A DNA stretch of 64,000 nt, from the NCBI GenBank assembly GCA_003151515.1, contig PLXS01000025.1, forward strand, positions 310,001 through 374,000, read 5' to 3'. The position numbers were made by a program, and so were the translations under genes. This DNA is from Opitutaceae bacterium (GTDB taxonomy: Bacteria; Verrucomicrobiota; Verrucomicrobiia; Opitutales; Opitutaceae). Below the pieces are notes generated by a model. The model ran no database searches and was not told where the DNA came from. It was given only the letters and a program-made list of their open reading frames with translations. Below are positions 1 to 8,765 of this stretch, piece after piece (within the stretch, counting starts at the first letter, position 1; each line of letters begins with the position of its first letter).

Positions 1-75
1 ACGCAGCCCAACGTCAAGCTGACGACCCCGCAGGACCTGGCCTACCTCGAGTTCCTGCTGGCCGGCCGGGGCTAG
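1..75 (+). CDS. ispD: IspD C-terminus (2-C-methyl-D-erythritol 4-phosphate cytidylyltransferase), partial
   Basis: The window opens inside a reading frame whose last 24 residues include NVKLTTPQDLAYLEFLL and end at TAG. This matches the usual IspD C-terminus (NIKLTTPEDL followed by a short helix). IspD activates methylerythritol phosphate with CTP in the MEP isoprenoid pathway. It lies 25 bases before ispF, a very common pairing. The 5' part of the gene is outside the window, so no catalytic residues can be checked. Confidence 0.8.
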   Translation, partial: TQPNVKLTTPQDLAYLEFLLAGRG

Positions 76-100
76 GGGCGACCGAAGGCCTCCCATGCCC

Positions 101-574
101 ATGAGAATCGGCCACGGCTACGACATCCACCGCACGGTCACGGGCCGCCCGCTCGTCCTTGGGGGGGTCCGGTTCGACTCGCCTTTCGGCCTGGAAGGCC
201 ACAGCGACGCCGACTGCGTCACCCACGCGGTGTGCGACGCCTTCCTCGGGGCGGCGGGCCTGCCGGACATCGGCAACTTCTTCCCGGACACGGACCCGAC
301 GTGGAAGGGCGCGGACTCCCAGGTGCTCCTCAGGCGGGTCGTGCAGGTCCTGCGCGAGAACGGCTGGAAGCCGGTCAACATTGACGCGACCGTCATCGCG
401 GAGGCCCCCCGCATCTCGGGCAGGATCGCAGACATGAAGGCGGCGCTAGCCGCGTCAACCGGGCTCGCGTCGGGCTGCGTGGGGCTCAAGGCGACGACCA
501 ACGAGAAGATGGACGATATAGGGCGCGGCCACGCCATCGCGGCCCACGCCGTGGCGCTCATCGAGAGGATATGA
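101..574 (+). CDS. ispF: 2-C-methyl-D-erythritol 2,4-cyclodiphosphate synthase
   Basis: IspF cyclises CDP-methylerythritol 2-phosphate to methylerythritol cyclodiphosphate with release of CMP. The protein starts MRIGHGYDIHR, carrying the metal-binding Asp and His of the family. It then has GHSDADCVTHAVCDA, DIGNFFPDTDP and, near the end, KATTNEKMDDIGRGHAIAAH, all family hallmarks. The length of about 157 residues is normal. An in-frame ATG six bases upstream (95) would add Met-Pro; 101 fits the family N-terminus better. The stop overlaps the start of the next gene as ATGA (571-574), suggesting translational coupling. Confidence 0.96.
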   Translation: MRIGHGYDIHRTVTGRPLVLGGVRFDSPFGLEGHSDADCVTHAVCDAFLGAAGLPDIGNFFPDTDPTWKGADSQVLLRRVVQVLRENGWKPVNIDATVIAEAPRISGRIADMKAALAASTGLASGCVGLKATTNEKMDDIGRGHAIAAHAVALIERI

Positions 575-2184
575 AGCTTCGTCCGGCCGCGCACCTCGCG
601 CTGCTCGCGGCCTGCGCAGCCCTCGCGGGGTGCTCGCGCGGCGGCTCGAACGTTCGCTCGGGCGATGCGACCCAGACCCTCCACCGCGGGATCGGCCCCG
701 ACCTCGCGGACCTGGACCCGCAGCTGGCGACCCACACGGCGGACTACGGCGTGCTTTCGGCGCTCTTTGAGGGCCTTGTGGCCGAGGATCCGGTCGACCT
801 GCACCCGGTGCCCGGCGTCGCCGAACGCTGGCAGGTGTCGGCCGACGGCCTCACGTACACGTTCTACCTGAGGGCCGACGCGCGCTGGTCGGACGGGAAT
901 CCGGTCACGGCGGGCGACTTCATAGCCTCGTGGCGGCGGATCCTGACCCCTTCGTTCGGTGCGACGACCGCGGCAGACCTCTACATCATCCAGGGGGCCG
1001 AGGCCTTCAACCGCGGCGACGGGCCATTTGAGCAGGTGGGCCTGCGCTCCCCGGACGCCCGCACGCTGCGAGTCTCCCTGGAGCACGCCGCGCCGTGGTT
1101 CCTCTCGGTCCTGGACAGCCCGCCCTGGATGCCCGTGCCGGTCTCCACGATCGCAAAGTACGGCGACAGCGCGACCCGGGGCAACCCCTGGGCCGCCCCG
1201 GGGCGCTTCGTCGGCAACGGCCCCTTCGTCCTTGATTCGTGGCACCGCGGACAGGACATCCTGGTCAGCCGCTCACCGACCTACTGGGACCGGGCCAGCG
1301 TGCGCTTAAGCGCGATCCGCTTCCACGCGTTCGAGTCCATAGACGCCGAGGAGCGGGCGTTCCGCGCCGGGCAGCTCCACGTGACGGAGGCCATGCCGCC
1401 GGAGAGGATCGACGCCTACCGCAGGGACGCGCCGAGGCTCCTGCGGATCGACCCACTGCTCGGCACGTACTTCATCCGCGTTAACGTCCGGCGCCCGGGG
1501 CTCAACGACTCGCGCATACGCCTGGCGCTCGCCCTTGCCATTGACCGCACGGCGATTGTCGAGAAGGTGCTTCGCGCCGGCCAGAGGCCCGCCTACTCGT
1601 TCACGCCACCGGGCATGGGCGGCTACTCGCCCGAGCCCGTCCAGCGCCTCGACGCAGACGGCGCGCGCCGACTCCTCGCCGAGGCCGGCCAGGCCGGCGG
1701 CGGGCGCCTGCCCGCGTTCACCCTCATGTACAACAACTCGGACGTCCACCGCGTCGTGGCGGAGGCCCTCCAGGAGATGTGGAGGCGCGAGCTCGGGGTG
1801 CAGGTGCAGATCTACAACCAGGAGCTCAAGGGCACGCTCGAGGCGCGAAGGACCGGAAACTACGACATGCTCCTGTCCTCATGGATCGCCGACTACGAGG
1901 ACCCGTCCGCCTTCCTCGACATCTGGCGCGGCGACGACGCGGACAACTTCACGGGCTGGTCGAGCGCCGCCTACGACACGCTGCTCTTCTCGGCGGCCCG
2001 GGCCGCGGGGACCGAGGCCCGTGCCGCGCTCTTCGAGAAGGCCGAGCGCCTGCTTCTCGAGGAGGCCCCCGTGATCCCCCTCTACCACTACACCCACGCC
2101 TTCCTGATCCAGCCCTCGGTCAAGGGGTGGCATCCGACCCTCCTGGACCACCACCCGTACAAGGGGGTCTCGCTGGGCGAGTAG
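571..2184 (+). CDS. Peptide ABC transporter substrate-binding lipoprotein (OppA/SBP_bac_5 family)
   Basis: This is a 537-residue extracytoplasmic solute-binding protein. A lipoprotein signal peptide ends in the lipobox LAGC, with Cys21 the likely lipidated residue. The mature part has family 5 features: DLDPQLATHTADYGVLSALFEGL near the start (shown here as DLDPQLATHTADYG), WSDGNPVTAGDF, and the C-terminal LLLEEAPVIPLYHYTHAFL region. The length and motif order match oligopeptide-binding proteins of the OppA type. No permease or ATPase gene follows, so the transporter partners must be elsewhere, or the protein serves another role such as cell-wall peptide recycling. It is coupled to ispF by a 4-base overlap. 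Confidence 0.9.
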   Translation: MKLRPAAHLALLAACAALAGCSRGGSNVRSGDATQTLHRGIGPDLADLDPQLATHTADYGVLSALFEGLVAEDPVDLHPVPGVAERWQVSADGLTYTFYLRADARWSDGNPVTAGDFIASWRRILTPSFGATTAADLYIIQGAEAFNRGDGPFEQVGLRSPDARTLRVSLEHAAPWFLSVLDSPPWMPVPVSTIAKYGDSATRGNPWAAPGRFVGNGPFVLDSWHRGQDILVSRSPTYWDRASVRLSAIRFHAFESIDAEERAFRAGQLHVTEAMPPERIDAYRRDAPRLLRIDPLLGTYFIRVNVRRPGLNDSRIRLALALAIDRTAIVEKVLRAGQRPAYSFTPPGMGGYSPEPVQRLDADGARRLLAEAGQAGGGRLPAFTLMYNNSDVHRVVAEALQEMWRRELGVQVQIYNQELKGTLEARRTGNYDMLLSSWIADYEDPSAFLDIWRGDDADNFTGWSSAAYDTLLFSAARAAGTEARAALFEKAERLLLEEAPVIPLYHYTHAFLIQPSVKGWHPTLLDHHPYKGVSLGE

Positions 2185-2234
2185 CGGCCCCCCGCGGCTC
2201 GCCACCGGCACCCGCGCGCGCCAACCCTACCCCC

Positions 2235-2459
2235 ATGAGGAAGCTCGTCTCACTCGCGGCCCTTGGCGCCGGAATCTGGCTGATCTACATGGGCCACGAA
2301 CGCCAGGAGTCGCTTGCCGGGAGGGCCGACAGCACGCTCGCCAGGCTGGGCGACAGGATGGACGGGGACGGGCACTTCCCGACGCACGTCAAGTACTACG
2401 GCGCGGGCTTCATCCTCGTCGCGGCCGGCGCCCTCGGCCTGGGGCTCGTCAGGAAATAG
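2235..2459 (+). CDS. Small membrane protein, resembles DUF3185
   Basis: This 74-residue protein has two predicted transmembrane helices: residues about 5-20 ([14 protein letters not shown]) and about 54-71 ([17 protein letters not shown]). A polar, Gly/Asp-containing loop lies between them. The layout resembles the small DUF3185 membrane proteins, whose function is unknown. It follows the solute-binding protein by 50 bases. Its last 11 bases overlap the 3' end of the convergent uvrA-family gene. The family assignment rests on layout and a short motif, so it is only moderately sure. Confidence 0.6.
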   Translation: MRKLVSLAALGAGIWLIYMGHERQESLAGRADSTLARLGDRMDGDGHFPTHVKYYGAGFILVAAGALGLGLVRK

Positions 2460-5334
2460 CCGCCGGCGCCGCGCAGCGGCTGCGCCAGCGCCTGAGCGCC
2501 TCTCCCGTCGCCGAGGCGGCGCAGGCCTCCACCGCGGCCTGCGCTCCGGCGCAGACGAGCTCGCCCCCGCTCCTGCCGCCCCCGGGGCCCAGGTCGATGA
2601 TCCAGTCGGCGAGGTTGATGACGTCCAGGTTGTGCTCGATCACGATCACGGTGTTGCCCGCGTCGCGAAGCTTGAAGAGCAGGTCCATCAGGCGCTGGAC
2701 GTCCACCCAGTGCAGCCCCGTCGTGGGCTCGTCCAGGACGTAGAGGGTCGGCCCCTGCTGGCGCCGGCTCAGCTCGAGCGAGAGCTTGAGTCGCTGGGCC
2801 TCGCCGCCGGACAGCGTGACGGCGGACTGGCCGAGCGCCAGGTAGCCCAGGCCCACGGCGTCCAGGGTCTGCAGCTTGTCGAGCACCCGGGGGATGTTCC
2901 TGAAGAGCTGGATCGCCTCGGTGACCGTCATGTCCAGGACATCCGCGATCGACCTGCCGTGGAAGAGGATCTCGAGCGTCTCGCGGTTGTAGCGGCGGCC
3001 GCCGCATCCCGTGCACGTCGCGTAGGCGTCGGCCATGAACAGCATGTCGAGCTTGATGACGCCGTCGCCCTGGCAGCGCTCGCAGCGGCCGCCGCGCACG
3101 TTGAAGCTGAAGCGGCTCGCCGTGTACCCGCGCACCCGCGCGAGCGGCACCTGGGCGAAGAGGTCGCGCAGCAGGTCGAGCAGGCCGACGAAGGTCGCCG
3201 GGTTCGAGCGCGGGCTTCGCCCTATGGGCTCCTGGTCCACCTGCACCAACTTGTCGAAGAACTCGAGGTTCTCTATGTGCCGGTGCCTTCCGGGTACGCT
3301 CTTGGCGCCGTTCAGCTTGCGGGCGGCGGCGGCGGCCAGCACGTCGTTTACGAGCGTGCTCTTGCCCGAGCCCGAGACCCCGGTAACGCAGGTCAGCAGC
3401 CCGATGGGGAAGCGCACGTCGATGCCGCGCAGGTTGTGCTCGCGCGCCTCCCTGACGGTGAGCCAGGCGCCGTCGGGGGTCTTGGTCGGCGCGTCCTTGT
3501 GCACCGAGACCTTCCGGGCGAGGAAGGGGCCGGTCTGCGACACGCGCGCCGGCTGGCGCGCGCATTCCTCTGGGCTCCCCTGGAAGAGGATGCGCCCTCC
3601 CGCGACCCCCGCCTCGGGGCCGAGCTCAAGGATCTCGTCCGCCGCCCTCATGGTCTCCTCGTCGTGCTCGACGACGATGACCGTGTTTCCCGTGTCCCTG
3701 AGCCCGCGCAGCTGCGCGAGCAGCCTCTCGTTGTCCTTCGGGTGGAGCCCGATGCTCGGCTCGTCCAGGACGTAGATCACGCCGATCAGCCCCATCCCGA
3801 GCTGCGTAGCCAGGCGCACGCGCTGGGCCTCGCCCCCGGAGAGCGTCGCGTAGTCGCGGTCCAGGTTCAGGTAGCCCAGGCCGGTGTCCAGGAGGAACCT
3901 GAGGCGCCTCTCGATCCCGCCCACGACCTCGCGCAGGGCCTCGCTCGCGCCGAGCGACGCCGCAAGGCCCGAGGCGAAGGCGTGGGCCTGCGCGATGTCC
4001 ATCGCCATGAACCCGGCGAAGCCCAGCGCGGCGCCGGCGGGGCCGAGCCTGACGGCGGCGCTCCTCTCGTTCAGCCGGCAGCCCGAGCAGCGGGGGCACG
4101 GCCCGGACACCATGAACGTCGACAGGCGCGCCCTGAAGCCCTCGCTCTCGGTGTCGCGGAAGCTCTGCTCCAGGTCAGCTATCACGCCGCCGAACGGCAT
4201 CGCCCTGGCCTCGCGCATGCGCCGCAGCTTGAAGGCGAAGAGCCGCTCGCCCGTGCCTGAGAGCAGCGCCTGGCGCGTCTCCTCGGGCAGGTCCTTCCAC
4301 GGCGTCTCGGGGTCGAACGGAAGCTGCTCGGCAAGCTGCTTGAGAATCGCGTTGTGCTTGATTATCAGGTTCTTGCCACCTATCCGCCAGGGCTTTATGG
4401 CTCCGGCGCGCACCGACTTATCCGGGTCCGGAACGATCAGCTCCGCAACCGGGCGAAGCCTGCGCCCCAGGCCCCCGCACGCGGGGCACGCACCCTCCGG
4501 GTGGTTGAACGAGAAGTGCCGCGGGGTGAGCCTCTCGAAGACGTCGCCGCACACGTCGCAGGCCAGGTGCTGGCTCAAGCCCGTCTCGCGCCACGGAGCG
4601 TCGGCCTGCTTCTGCGAGAGCACGATGGCGCGGTCGCGGCCCTCCCTGAACGCGAGCTCGAGCGAGTCCGCCATGCGGCTGCGGTGCTCCGGCGCAGCGA
4701 CCAGCCGGTCGACGACCACGTCAACGGCGAGCGCGGCCGTCCCGGCCGGCACGAGGCCCGCCTCGTCGAGCTCCCTGACGGCGCCGTCGATGCGCACCCG
4801 CTGGAACCCGCGCTGGCGAAGGCGCGGCAGCTCGTCGCGAAGCACGCTCGGCTTCGCGCGGATGACGGGCGCAAGGATCATCACGCGCTCGCCCGCGCAC
4901 TGCTCCATCACGCGGTCCACGTTGTCGTCGAGCGAGCGGCGCACGACCCTGCCGCCGTCCTTGGGGCAGCGCTGCTCCCCGGCGAGCGCCCAGAGCAGTC
5001 GCGAGTAGTCGGCGACCTCCGTCACGGTCGCTATCGTCGATCGCGGCGAGGCGCCGCCCGTCCTCTGCTCGATCGCGAGGACGGGCGACAGCCCGTGGAT
5101 GAAGTCCACGTCGGGGCGCCTGAGCTGGTCGAGCACCTGGCGGGCCTGGGTTGACAGGCTCTCCATGTACTTCCTGTATCCCTCGGCGTAGATGGTATCG
5201 AACGCGAGGGACGACTTGCCCGAGCCGCTTGGACCGGTGATCACGACTAGGCGACCCCGCGGGATCCTGACATCCAAGTTCTTTAGGTTGTGCTCGCGGG
5301 CTCCTTTTACGTGTATGTGGGTTGCCGCCTCCAT
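2449..5334 (-). CDS. uvrA: UvrA-family excinuclease ATPase (divergent form)
   Basis: This 961-residue protein has the complete UvrA layout. There are two ABC ATPase halves with Walker A motifs GPSGSGKSS (about 35) and GVSGSGKST (about 650). The signatures are [12 protein letters not shown] (about 497) and [12 protein letters not shown] (about 838), with Walker [10 protein letters not shown] and DEPTTGLH. Zinc-finger cysteine pairs are visible ([37 protein letters not shown]). UvrA loads UvrB at bulky DNA lesions in nucleotide excision repair. Several normally conserved stretches deviate: CPKDGG replaces a CPxCG finger, and [10 protein letters not shown] replaces the usual EMHFLPDVY. It may therefore be a paralogue rather than the housekeeping copy. 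The ATG at 5334 is chosen because [13 protein letters not shown] follows closely; a longer frame reaches 5493. Confidence 0.92.
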   Translation of the reverse strand: MEAATHIHVKGAREHNLKNLDVRIPRGRLVVITGPSGSGKSSLAFDTIYAEGYRKYMESLSTQARQVLDQLRRPDVDFIHGLSPVLAIEQRTGGASPRSTIATVTEVADYSRLLWALAGEQRCPKDGGRVVRRSLDDNVDRVMEQCAGERVMILAPVIRAKPSVLRDELPRLRQRGFQRVRIDGAVRELDEAGLVPAGTAALAVDVVVDRLVAAPEHRSRMADSLELAFREGRDRAIVLSQKQADAPWRETGLSQHLACDVCGDVFERLTPRHFSFNHPEGACPACGGLGRRLRPVAELIVPDPDKSVRAGAIKPWRIGGKNLIIKHNAILKQLAEQLPFDPETPWKDLPEETRQALLSGTGERLFAFKLRRMREARAMPFGGVIADLEQSFRDTESEGFRARLSTFMVSGPCPRCSGCRLNERSAAVRLGPAGAALGFAGFMAMDIAQAHAFASGLAASLGASEALREVVGGIERRLRFLLDTGLGYLNLDRDYATLSGGEAQRVRLATQLGMGLIGVIYVLDEPSIGLHPKDNERLLAQLRGLRDTGNTVIVVEHDEETMRAADEILELGPEAGVAGGRILFQGSPEECARQPARVSQTGPFLARKVSVHKDAPTKTPDGAWLTVREAREHNLRGIDVRFPIGLLTCVTGVSGSGKSTLVNDVLAAAAARKLNGAKSVPGRHRHIENLEFFDKLVQVDQEPIGRSPRSNPATFVGLLDLLRDLFAQVPLARVRGYTASRFSFNVRGGRCERCQGDGVIKLDMLFMADAYATCTGCGGRRYNRETLEILFHGRSIADVLDMTVTEAIQLFRNIPRVLDKLQTLDAVGLGYLALGQSAVTLSGGEAQRLKLSLELSRRQQGPTLYVLDEPTTGLHWVDVQRLMDLLFKLRDAGNTVIVIEHNLDVINLADWIIDLGPGGGRSGGELVCAGAQAAVEACAASATGEALRRWRSRCAAPAAIS

Positions 5335-5335
5335 G
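5332..5335. promoter_or_regulatory. CATG shared by two divergent start codons
   Basis: The palindrome CATG supplies ATG to the plus-strand DUF3108 gene (5333-5335) and to the minus-strand uvrA-family gene (5334-5332). Each gene's 5' untranslated region, promoter and ribosome binding site must therefore lie inside the other gene's coding sequence, if both start assignments hold. This is seen directly in the sequence; the start assignments are inferred from protein conservation. Confidence 0.6.
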
Positions 5336-6163
5336 TTCGCAAACTTCAAACGTATCCAAAGGCGCCCGGGCGCAAACGCAATCGCCCGCGCGGCGGCCAT
5401 CTTGTGGGCCGCGGGCGCCGCGCTGATGGGCGCCTCGGCGGCGCCGGGCGAGGTTGCCCCGTGGCCCGCTCCCCTGCGAAGCGGCGAAAGCATTAGCTAC
5501 AGCGTGCGCTGGGGCATCATCCCCTTCGTGGGGACGATTGACATCGCGGCGGACGAGATTGGCAGCGGATCCGACGCGGTGCTGCGCGTCACGACGACAA
5601 CCTCGACGGGGGGCCTGGCCCGGGGGTTCTTCCCCTTCGACGCGCGCGGGGAGTCGGTCTACATGAAGCGAAGCGGCCGGCTGCTATCCTCGAGCGAGTG
5701 GAGCTCCTACCGCGACAAGGTCGTCAAGAACTCGATCGTCTTCAACTACGACCGGGAGCTCGCCGTGTACACCGACGACGTGCACCCCGAGAAGTCGCGC
5801 TCGATACCGATGCCGCCGACGAACCCCTCGGACCTGATCCTGGCGCTCATCCAGACGCGGGCCTGGAACCTGCGCCCGGGCGAGCAGCGCGACACGCTCG
5901 TCATCTTCGGGGACCAGTTCTTCCCGCTGACGATCCACGCCGAGGGCTACGAGTACGTGAACACGGGCATCGGCTACTTCAAGGCCCTGGCGCTGGTGCC
6001 CAGGATGGAAAAGACGGCGCCGATCGGCATGTTCCGGCACGGCTCGACCGTCAAGGTGTGGATCGAGACCGACGACGACCGCCATCTTCCCGTGAAGTTC
6101 TCGGTCGGTTTTAGGTTTGGCACGGGCACGGCGACGCTCATTGACTACCAGCCGCCAAAATAG
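5333..6163 (+). CDS. Exported DUF3108 domain protein
   Basis: This protein of about 276 residues has an N-terminal hydrophobic export signal ([17 protein letters not shown]) after a basic stretch. A DUF3108-type body follows, with [20 protein letters not shown] at its start, [15 protein letters not shown] in the middle, and a C-terminal [17 protein letters not shown] segment. DUF3108 proteins are periplasmic and of unknown biochemical function; their fold resembles lipoprotein-carrier-like beta sheets. The ATG at 5333 lies in the CATG shared with the divergent uvrA-family start. No other ATG would keep the full signal peptide. Confidence 0.82.
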   Translation: MFANFKRIQRRPGANAIARAAAILWAAGAALMGASAAPGEVAPWPAPLRSGESISYSVRWGIIPFVGTIDIAADEIGSGSDAVLRVTTTTSTGGLARGFFPFDARGESVYMKRSGRLLSSSEWSSYRDKVVKNSIVFNYDRELAVYTDDVHPEKSRSIPMPPTNPSDLILALIQTRAWNLRPGEQRDTLVIFGDQFFPLTIHAEGYEYVNTGIGYFKALALVPRMEKTAPIGMFRHGSTVKVWIETDDDRHLPVKFSVGFRFGTGTATLIDYQPPK

Positions 6164-6209
6164 CCTTGCTAAGATTTTCCGCAGGAGGCTTATTTAACGG
6201 TTTTATTTG

Positions 6210-6524
6210 ATGAAAGCTACGATCAAGACCCAGGGGCAGCAGTTCACGATAACCGAGGGGGATATCCTCGTGGTGAACCGGTTTCCGAACACGGAAGCCG
6301 GCGCGACCGTGCAGATCACGGACGTGCTGACCGCGGGCGAGGGCGCCGACTTCAAGATCGGCAGGCCCACGCTCCCCGGGGCCTCGGTCTCGGCCAAGAT
6401 CCTCGAGAACAAGCGCGGACGTAAGGTGGTGGTCTTCAAGAAGAAGAAGCGCAAGGGCTACGAGCGCAAGCAGGGCCACCGCCAGGAGCTTTCCGTCATC
6501 AAGATCGAGTCCATCACGATTTAA
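6210..6524 (+). CDS. rplU: 50S ribosomal protein L21
   Basis: This 104-residue ribosomal protein begins [20 protein letters not shown]. It ends with the typical basic [20 protein letters not shown] segment, which contacts 23S rRNA. It is followed by rpmA, as in most bacteria. A TTG directly precedes the ATG, but ATG matches the family start. An AGGAGG at 6183-6188 lies 21 bases upstream, too far for normal Shine-Dalgarno spacing. Either another weak site is used or the leader folds to shorten the distance. Confidence 0.97.
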   Translation: MKATIKTQGQQFTITEGDILVVNRFPNTEAGATVQITDVLTAGEGADFKIGRPTLPGASVSAKILENKRGRKVVVFKKKKRKGYERKQGHRQELSVIKIESITI

Positions 6525-6529
6525 AGGAG
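6524..6529 (+). promoter_or_regulatory. Ribosome binding site of rpmA
   Basis: AAGGAG lies 9 bases before the rpmA ATG at 6539. Its first base is the last base of the rplU stop codon TAA. It is one of the few textbook Shine-Dalgarno sequences in the window. Confidence 0.8.
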
Positions 6530-6538
6530 AACCACGCC

Positions 6539-6787
6539 ATGGCGCACAAGAAGGGTCAGGGGACATCAATGAATGGCCGCGAGAGCCATTCCAAGCGTCT
6601 TGGCATCAAGACATTCGGGGGCGAGACCGTCATCGCCGGCAACATCCTCGTGCGCCAGCGCGGAACCCGCCTGCATCCCGGCAAGAACGTCGGGGTCGGA
6701 CGCGACTGGACGCTCTTCGCCCTGAAGGACGGCGTCGTCAAGTACGACAAGCCTCACCGGCGCGTCTCGGTCGTACCCGCGGGCTAG
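6539..6787 (+). CDS. rpmA: 50S ribosomal protein L27
   Basis: This 82-residue L27 starts [20 protein letters not shown], the normal N-terminus reaching into the peptidyl transferase centre. It also has the family core [19 protein letters not shown]. It lies 14 bases after rplU. There is no cleavable N-terminal extension of the Firmicutes kind, since translation starts directly at MAHKK. Confidence 0.98.
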   Translation: MAHKKGQGTSMNGRESHSKRLGIKTFGGETVIAGNILVRQRGTRLHPGKNVGVGRDWTLFALKDGVVKYDKPHRRVSVVPAG

Positions 6788-6807
6788 CGTCCGCAGGCCG
6801 GACTCCC

Positions 6808-7122
6808 GTGTCCGACAGCCTGGACGAGCTTCGCAAACAGCGCGATCTCCAGAGGGAGCGCCTGGAATGGCTTGACCGCGAGATCGCGGCCCAGGAGGGC
6901 ATGCTGCGCGAGGAGGCCGAGGGGGAGGGGCCGGCCGAAGCCCGGCCCCAGGAAGGCCGCAGCGCCGACCAGATCCTCGACGAATTCCGCCAGTCCCCCG
7001 CGCAGATCCACAAGCTCACGACGTTCGGATGCATCGTCTACTTTGCCGCGGCGATGGGGATCCTCGCCGTCCTTGCGGCCACCTTCTACCTCTATGTTCG
7101 CTCAGGCCAGGCCCGCCACTAG
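6808..7122 (+). CDS. Small coiled-coil protein with one C-terminal membrane helix
   Basis: This 104-residue protein starts at GTG, 20 bases after rpmA. Residues about 1-40 are heptad-rich and charged (SLDELRKQRDLQRERLEWLD), predicting a coiled coil. One transmembrane helix follows at about 78-99 (VYFAAAMGILAVLAATFYLY). I do not recognise the family. The position behind rplU-rpmA suggests co-transcription with the ribosomal genes. Its stop codon shares the palindrome CTAG (7119-7122) with the stop of the convergent membrane-protein gene. Confidence 0.6.
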   Translation: MSDSLDELRKQRDLQRERLEWLDREIAAQEGMLREEAEGEGPAEARPQEGRSADQILDEFRQSPAQIHKLTTFGCIVYFAAAMGILAVLAATFYLYVRSGQARH

Positions 7123-8747
7123 GCCGCCTCGGGCGCGCCGCGCCGGCGGGCGATCAGCGCGGCAGCGGCAAGCGCGGCCAGCCCCGCGGCCGTGAACCAG
7201 CGCCCGGCCGAGAGCGCCCGCACCGCCACGAGGCTGAGCGGCCCGTCATGGACTGACGCCACGAGCTGCGGGCTCTTGTCGCGCACGAGGTCGCGCCTCA
7301 GGGGCCCCGGCAGGAGCGGCTGAAGCGCCGGGTCGCCCAGGGCGGAGAGGATCTTCTGCGGCTCGTAGAGCGGGATCTGCGGGAACTCGCGGCCCTGGAT
7401 CAGGCCCGCGTCGCCGGTCCTCATGTACGTGCCCAGGCGCCGCTCGTGCTCGAGGGTGTAGCCGCGGAAGGTCTCGAAGAACGGGCGGTAGACGGAGCCC
7501 GACAGGCGCACCTCGGATCCGCCGACAGCGGCAAGCCAGAGCGCCATGACCGCCCACGGCGCGGCGCGCCAGCCGCCCTGTGCGGGCCTGATGCCGGCGC
7601 ACACCACGGCCAGCGCCGCGGCGTTCGCGACGACGCCCCACCCGAGGAAGTCAACGTAGCGCGAGCTAACAAGGCTGCTCAGCCCGGCCCGCGCCCATGC
7701 GAGGGCGCACGCCTGAAGGAGCACCCAGAGGCCCAGGCCCAGGGCGAATAGGGAGAGCGGGTGCGCCTCGCGCCGGGAAAGCGTCCGGCGCAGCAGCACG
7801 TACCAGGGAAGCCAGAGGAGCACGAGGCCCAGGAGGCCGCCCGGGAGCGGCCACGCCGCGTAGGTGAGGAACGCCTGCGCCCAGTCGCCCGCCCCCTTGG
7901 CGTACAGGAAGTCCAGGGCGGGATACGCCGCCCTGCTCTCCCATCCCGCCAAAGAGAGCCCGAGGCAGACCGCGCAGTAGGCGGCCGCGCACCGCCAGCC
8001 GCAGCGCCCGACAAGGGCGGCGAGGCACGCCGTCGCCGCCATGCACACGGGCGCCAAGAATCCGGACGCCATGCTCCCGAGCGTCACGGCGGCGGCGGCG
8101 AGCGACCCCCAGCCCGCCAGCGTCGCCAGGGAGCGCTCCCCGGTCAGGGACAGAGCGAAGACCGATCCCACGGCCATGAAGACAAACTGGGTCTGGTTGC
8201 TCCACATGATGCCCTCCCAGTCGCACACGAGGAACATGGGCAGGGCGGCCGCCAGGGCGACAAAGCTGCCGCGCGCCCACCCGAGCAGGCTCCACGCCAG
8301 CAGGCTCACCCAGGCCACCGCCGCGGACTCGAGCAGAAAGTTGGCCATCACCATGACCCGGTTGTCCCAGCAGCCGTTGGCTAGGATGACGCCAAGCGAG
8401 AGCGAGCGCGTGAGGAACACCCGGTGCTCGTTGTTCCCGGCGAAGAGGTCGCGCCAGCCGAGGGTCCCGTGGGCCAGCGGGGCGGCGACCCCGGATATCT
8501 CGGCCCCCCACTGGTCGAGGTACGGCGCCCAGGAGACGTGGCCCCTGGCGACGCCCAGGCGGGCCCCCAGCGCCAGGAGGCCGACCCCGAGCGCGGCGGC
8601 GGCCACGGCCGAGCGCGGCGCGGATGCGGCGCGAAGGCAGCGGGCGCCGTGGCGGATGACGGCAAAGCCGGCCAGGGCGGCCAGGGCGGCAAGCACGAGC
8701 TCCGCGGCCAGCACCCCGGAAGAGACGGCCATCACGGCGGCTGGCAT
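7119..8747 (-). CDS. Uncharacterised polytopic membrane protein
   Basis: This 542-residue, very hydrophobic protein has roughly ten to twelve predicted transmembrane helices. Between the first helices is an extracytoplasmic-looking loop with DLFAGNNEHRVFLTR. An NEHR motif in such a loop occurs in uncharacterised polytopic proteins that resemble GT-C glycosyltransferases. A soluble-looking tail near residues 430-510 precedes a final helix and a basic end (ARRRGAPEAA). It is the third gene of a minus-strand set after scpB and pheA, starting 19 bases past the pheA stop. I do not assign a substrate; a glycosyltransferase-like role is only a guess. Confidence 0.65.
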   Translation of the reverse strand: MPAAVMAVSSGVLAAELVLAALAALAGFAVIRHGARCLRAASAPRSAVAAAALGVGLLALGARLGVARGHVSWAPYLDQWGAEISGVAAPLAHGTLGWRDLFAGNNEHRVFLTRSLSLGVILANGCWDNRVMVMANFLLESAAVAWVSLLAWSLLGWARGSFVALAAALPMFLVCDWEGIMWSNQTQFVFMAVGSVFALSLTGERSLATLAGWGSLAAAAVTLGSMASGFLAPVCMAATACLAALVGRCGWRCAAAYCAVCLGLSLAGWESRAAYPALDFLYAKGAGDWAQAFLTYAAWPLPGGLLGLVLLWLPWYVLLRRTLSRREAHPLSLFALGLGLWVLLQACALAWARAGLSSLVSSRYVDFLGWGVVANAAALAVVCAGIRPAQGGWRAAPWAVMALWLAAVGGSEVRLSGSVYRPFFETFRGYTLEHERRLGTYMRTGDAGLIQGREFPQIPLYEPQKILSALGDPALQPLLPGPLRRDLVRDKSPQLVASVHDGPLSLVAVRALSAGRWFTAAGLAALAAAALIARRRGAPEAA

Positions 8748-8765
8748 CGGGCTTCGAGCCGCGCG

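Noticed and set aside
2314-4260. Long open frame on the plus strand across the uvrA-family gene
   Set aside because: It is antisense to a gene with full UvrA motifs, and its product is low-complexity Ala/Arg/Leu/Glu sequence typical of the opposite strand of GC-rich genes.
5335-5493. N-terminal extension of the UvrA-family protein to 5493
   Set aside because: The extra 53 residues are not UvrA-like and overlap the DUF3108 coding region; the family N-terminus begins right after the ATG at 5334.
7119-7122. Shared CTAG stop codons of convergent genes as a special signal
   Set aside because: The overlap is real, but a palindromic stop shared by convergent genes is a simple result of tight packing.
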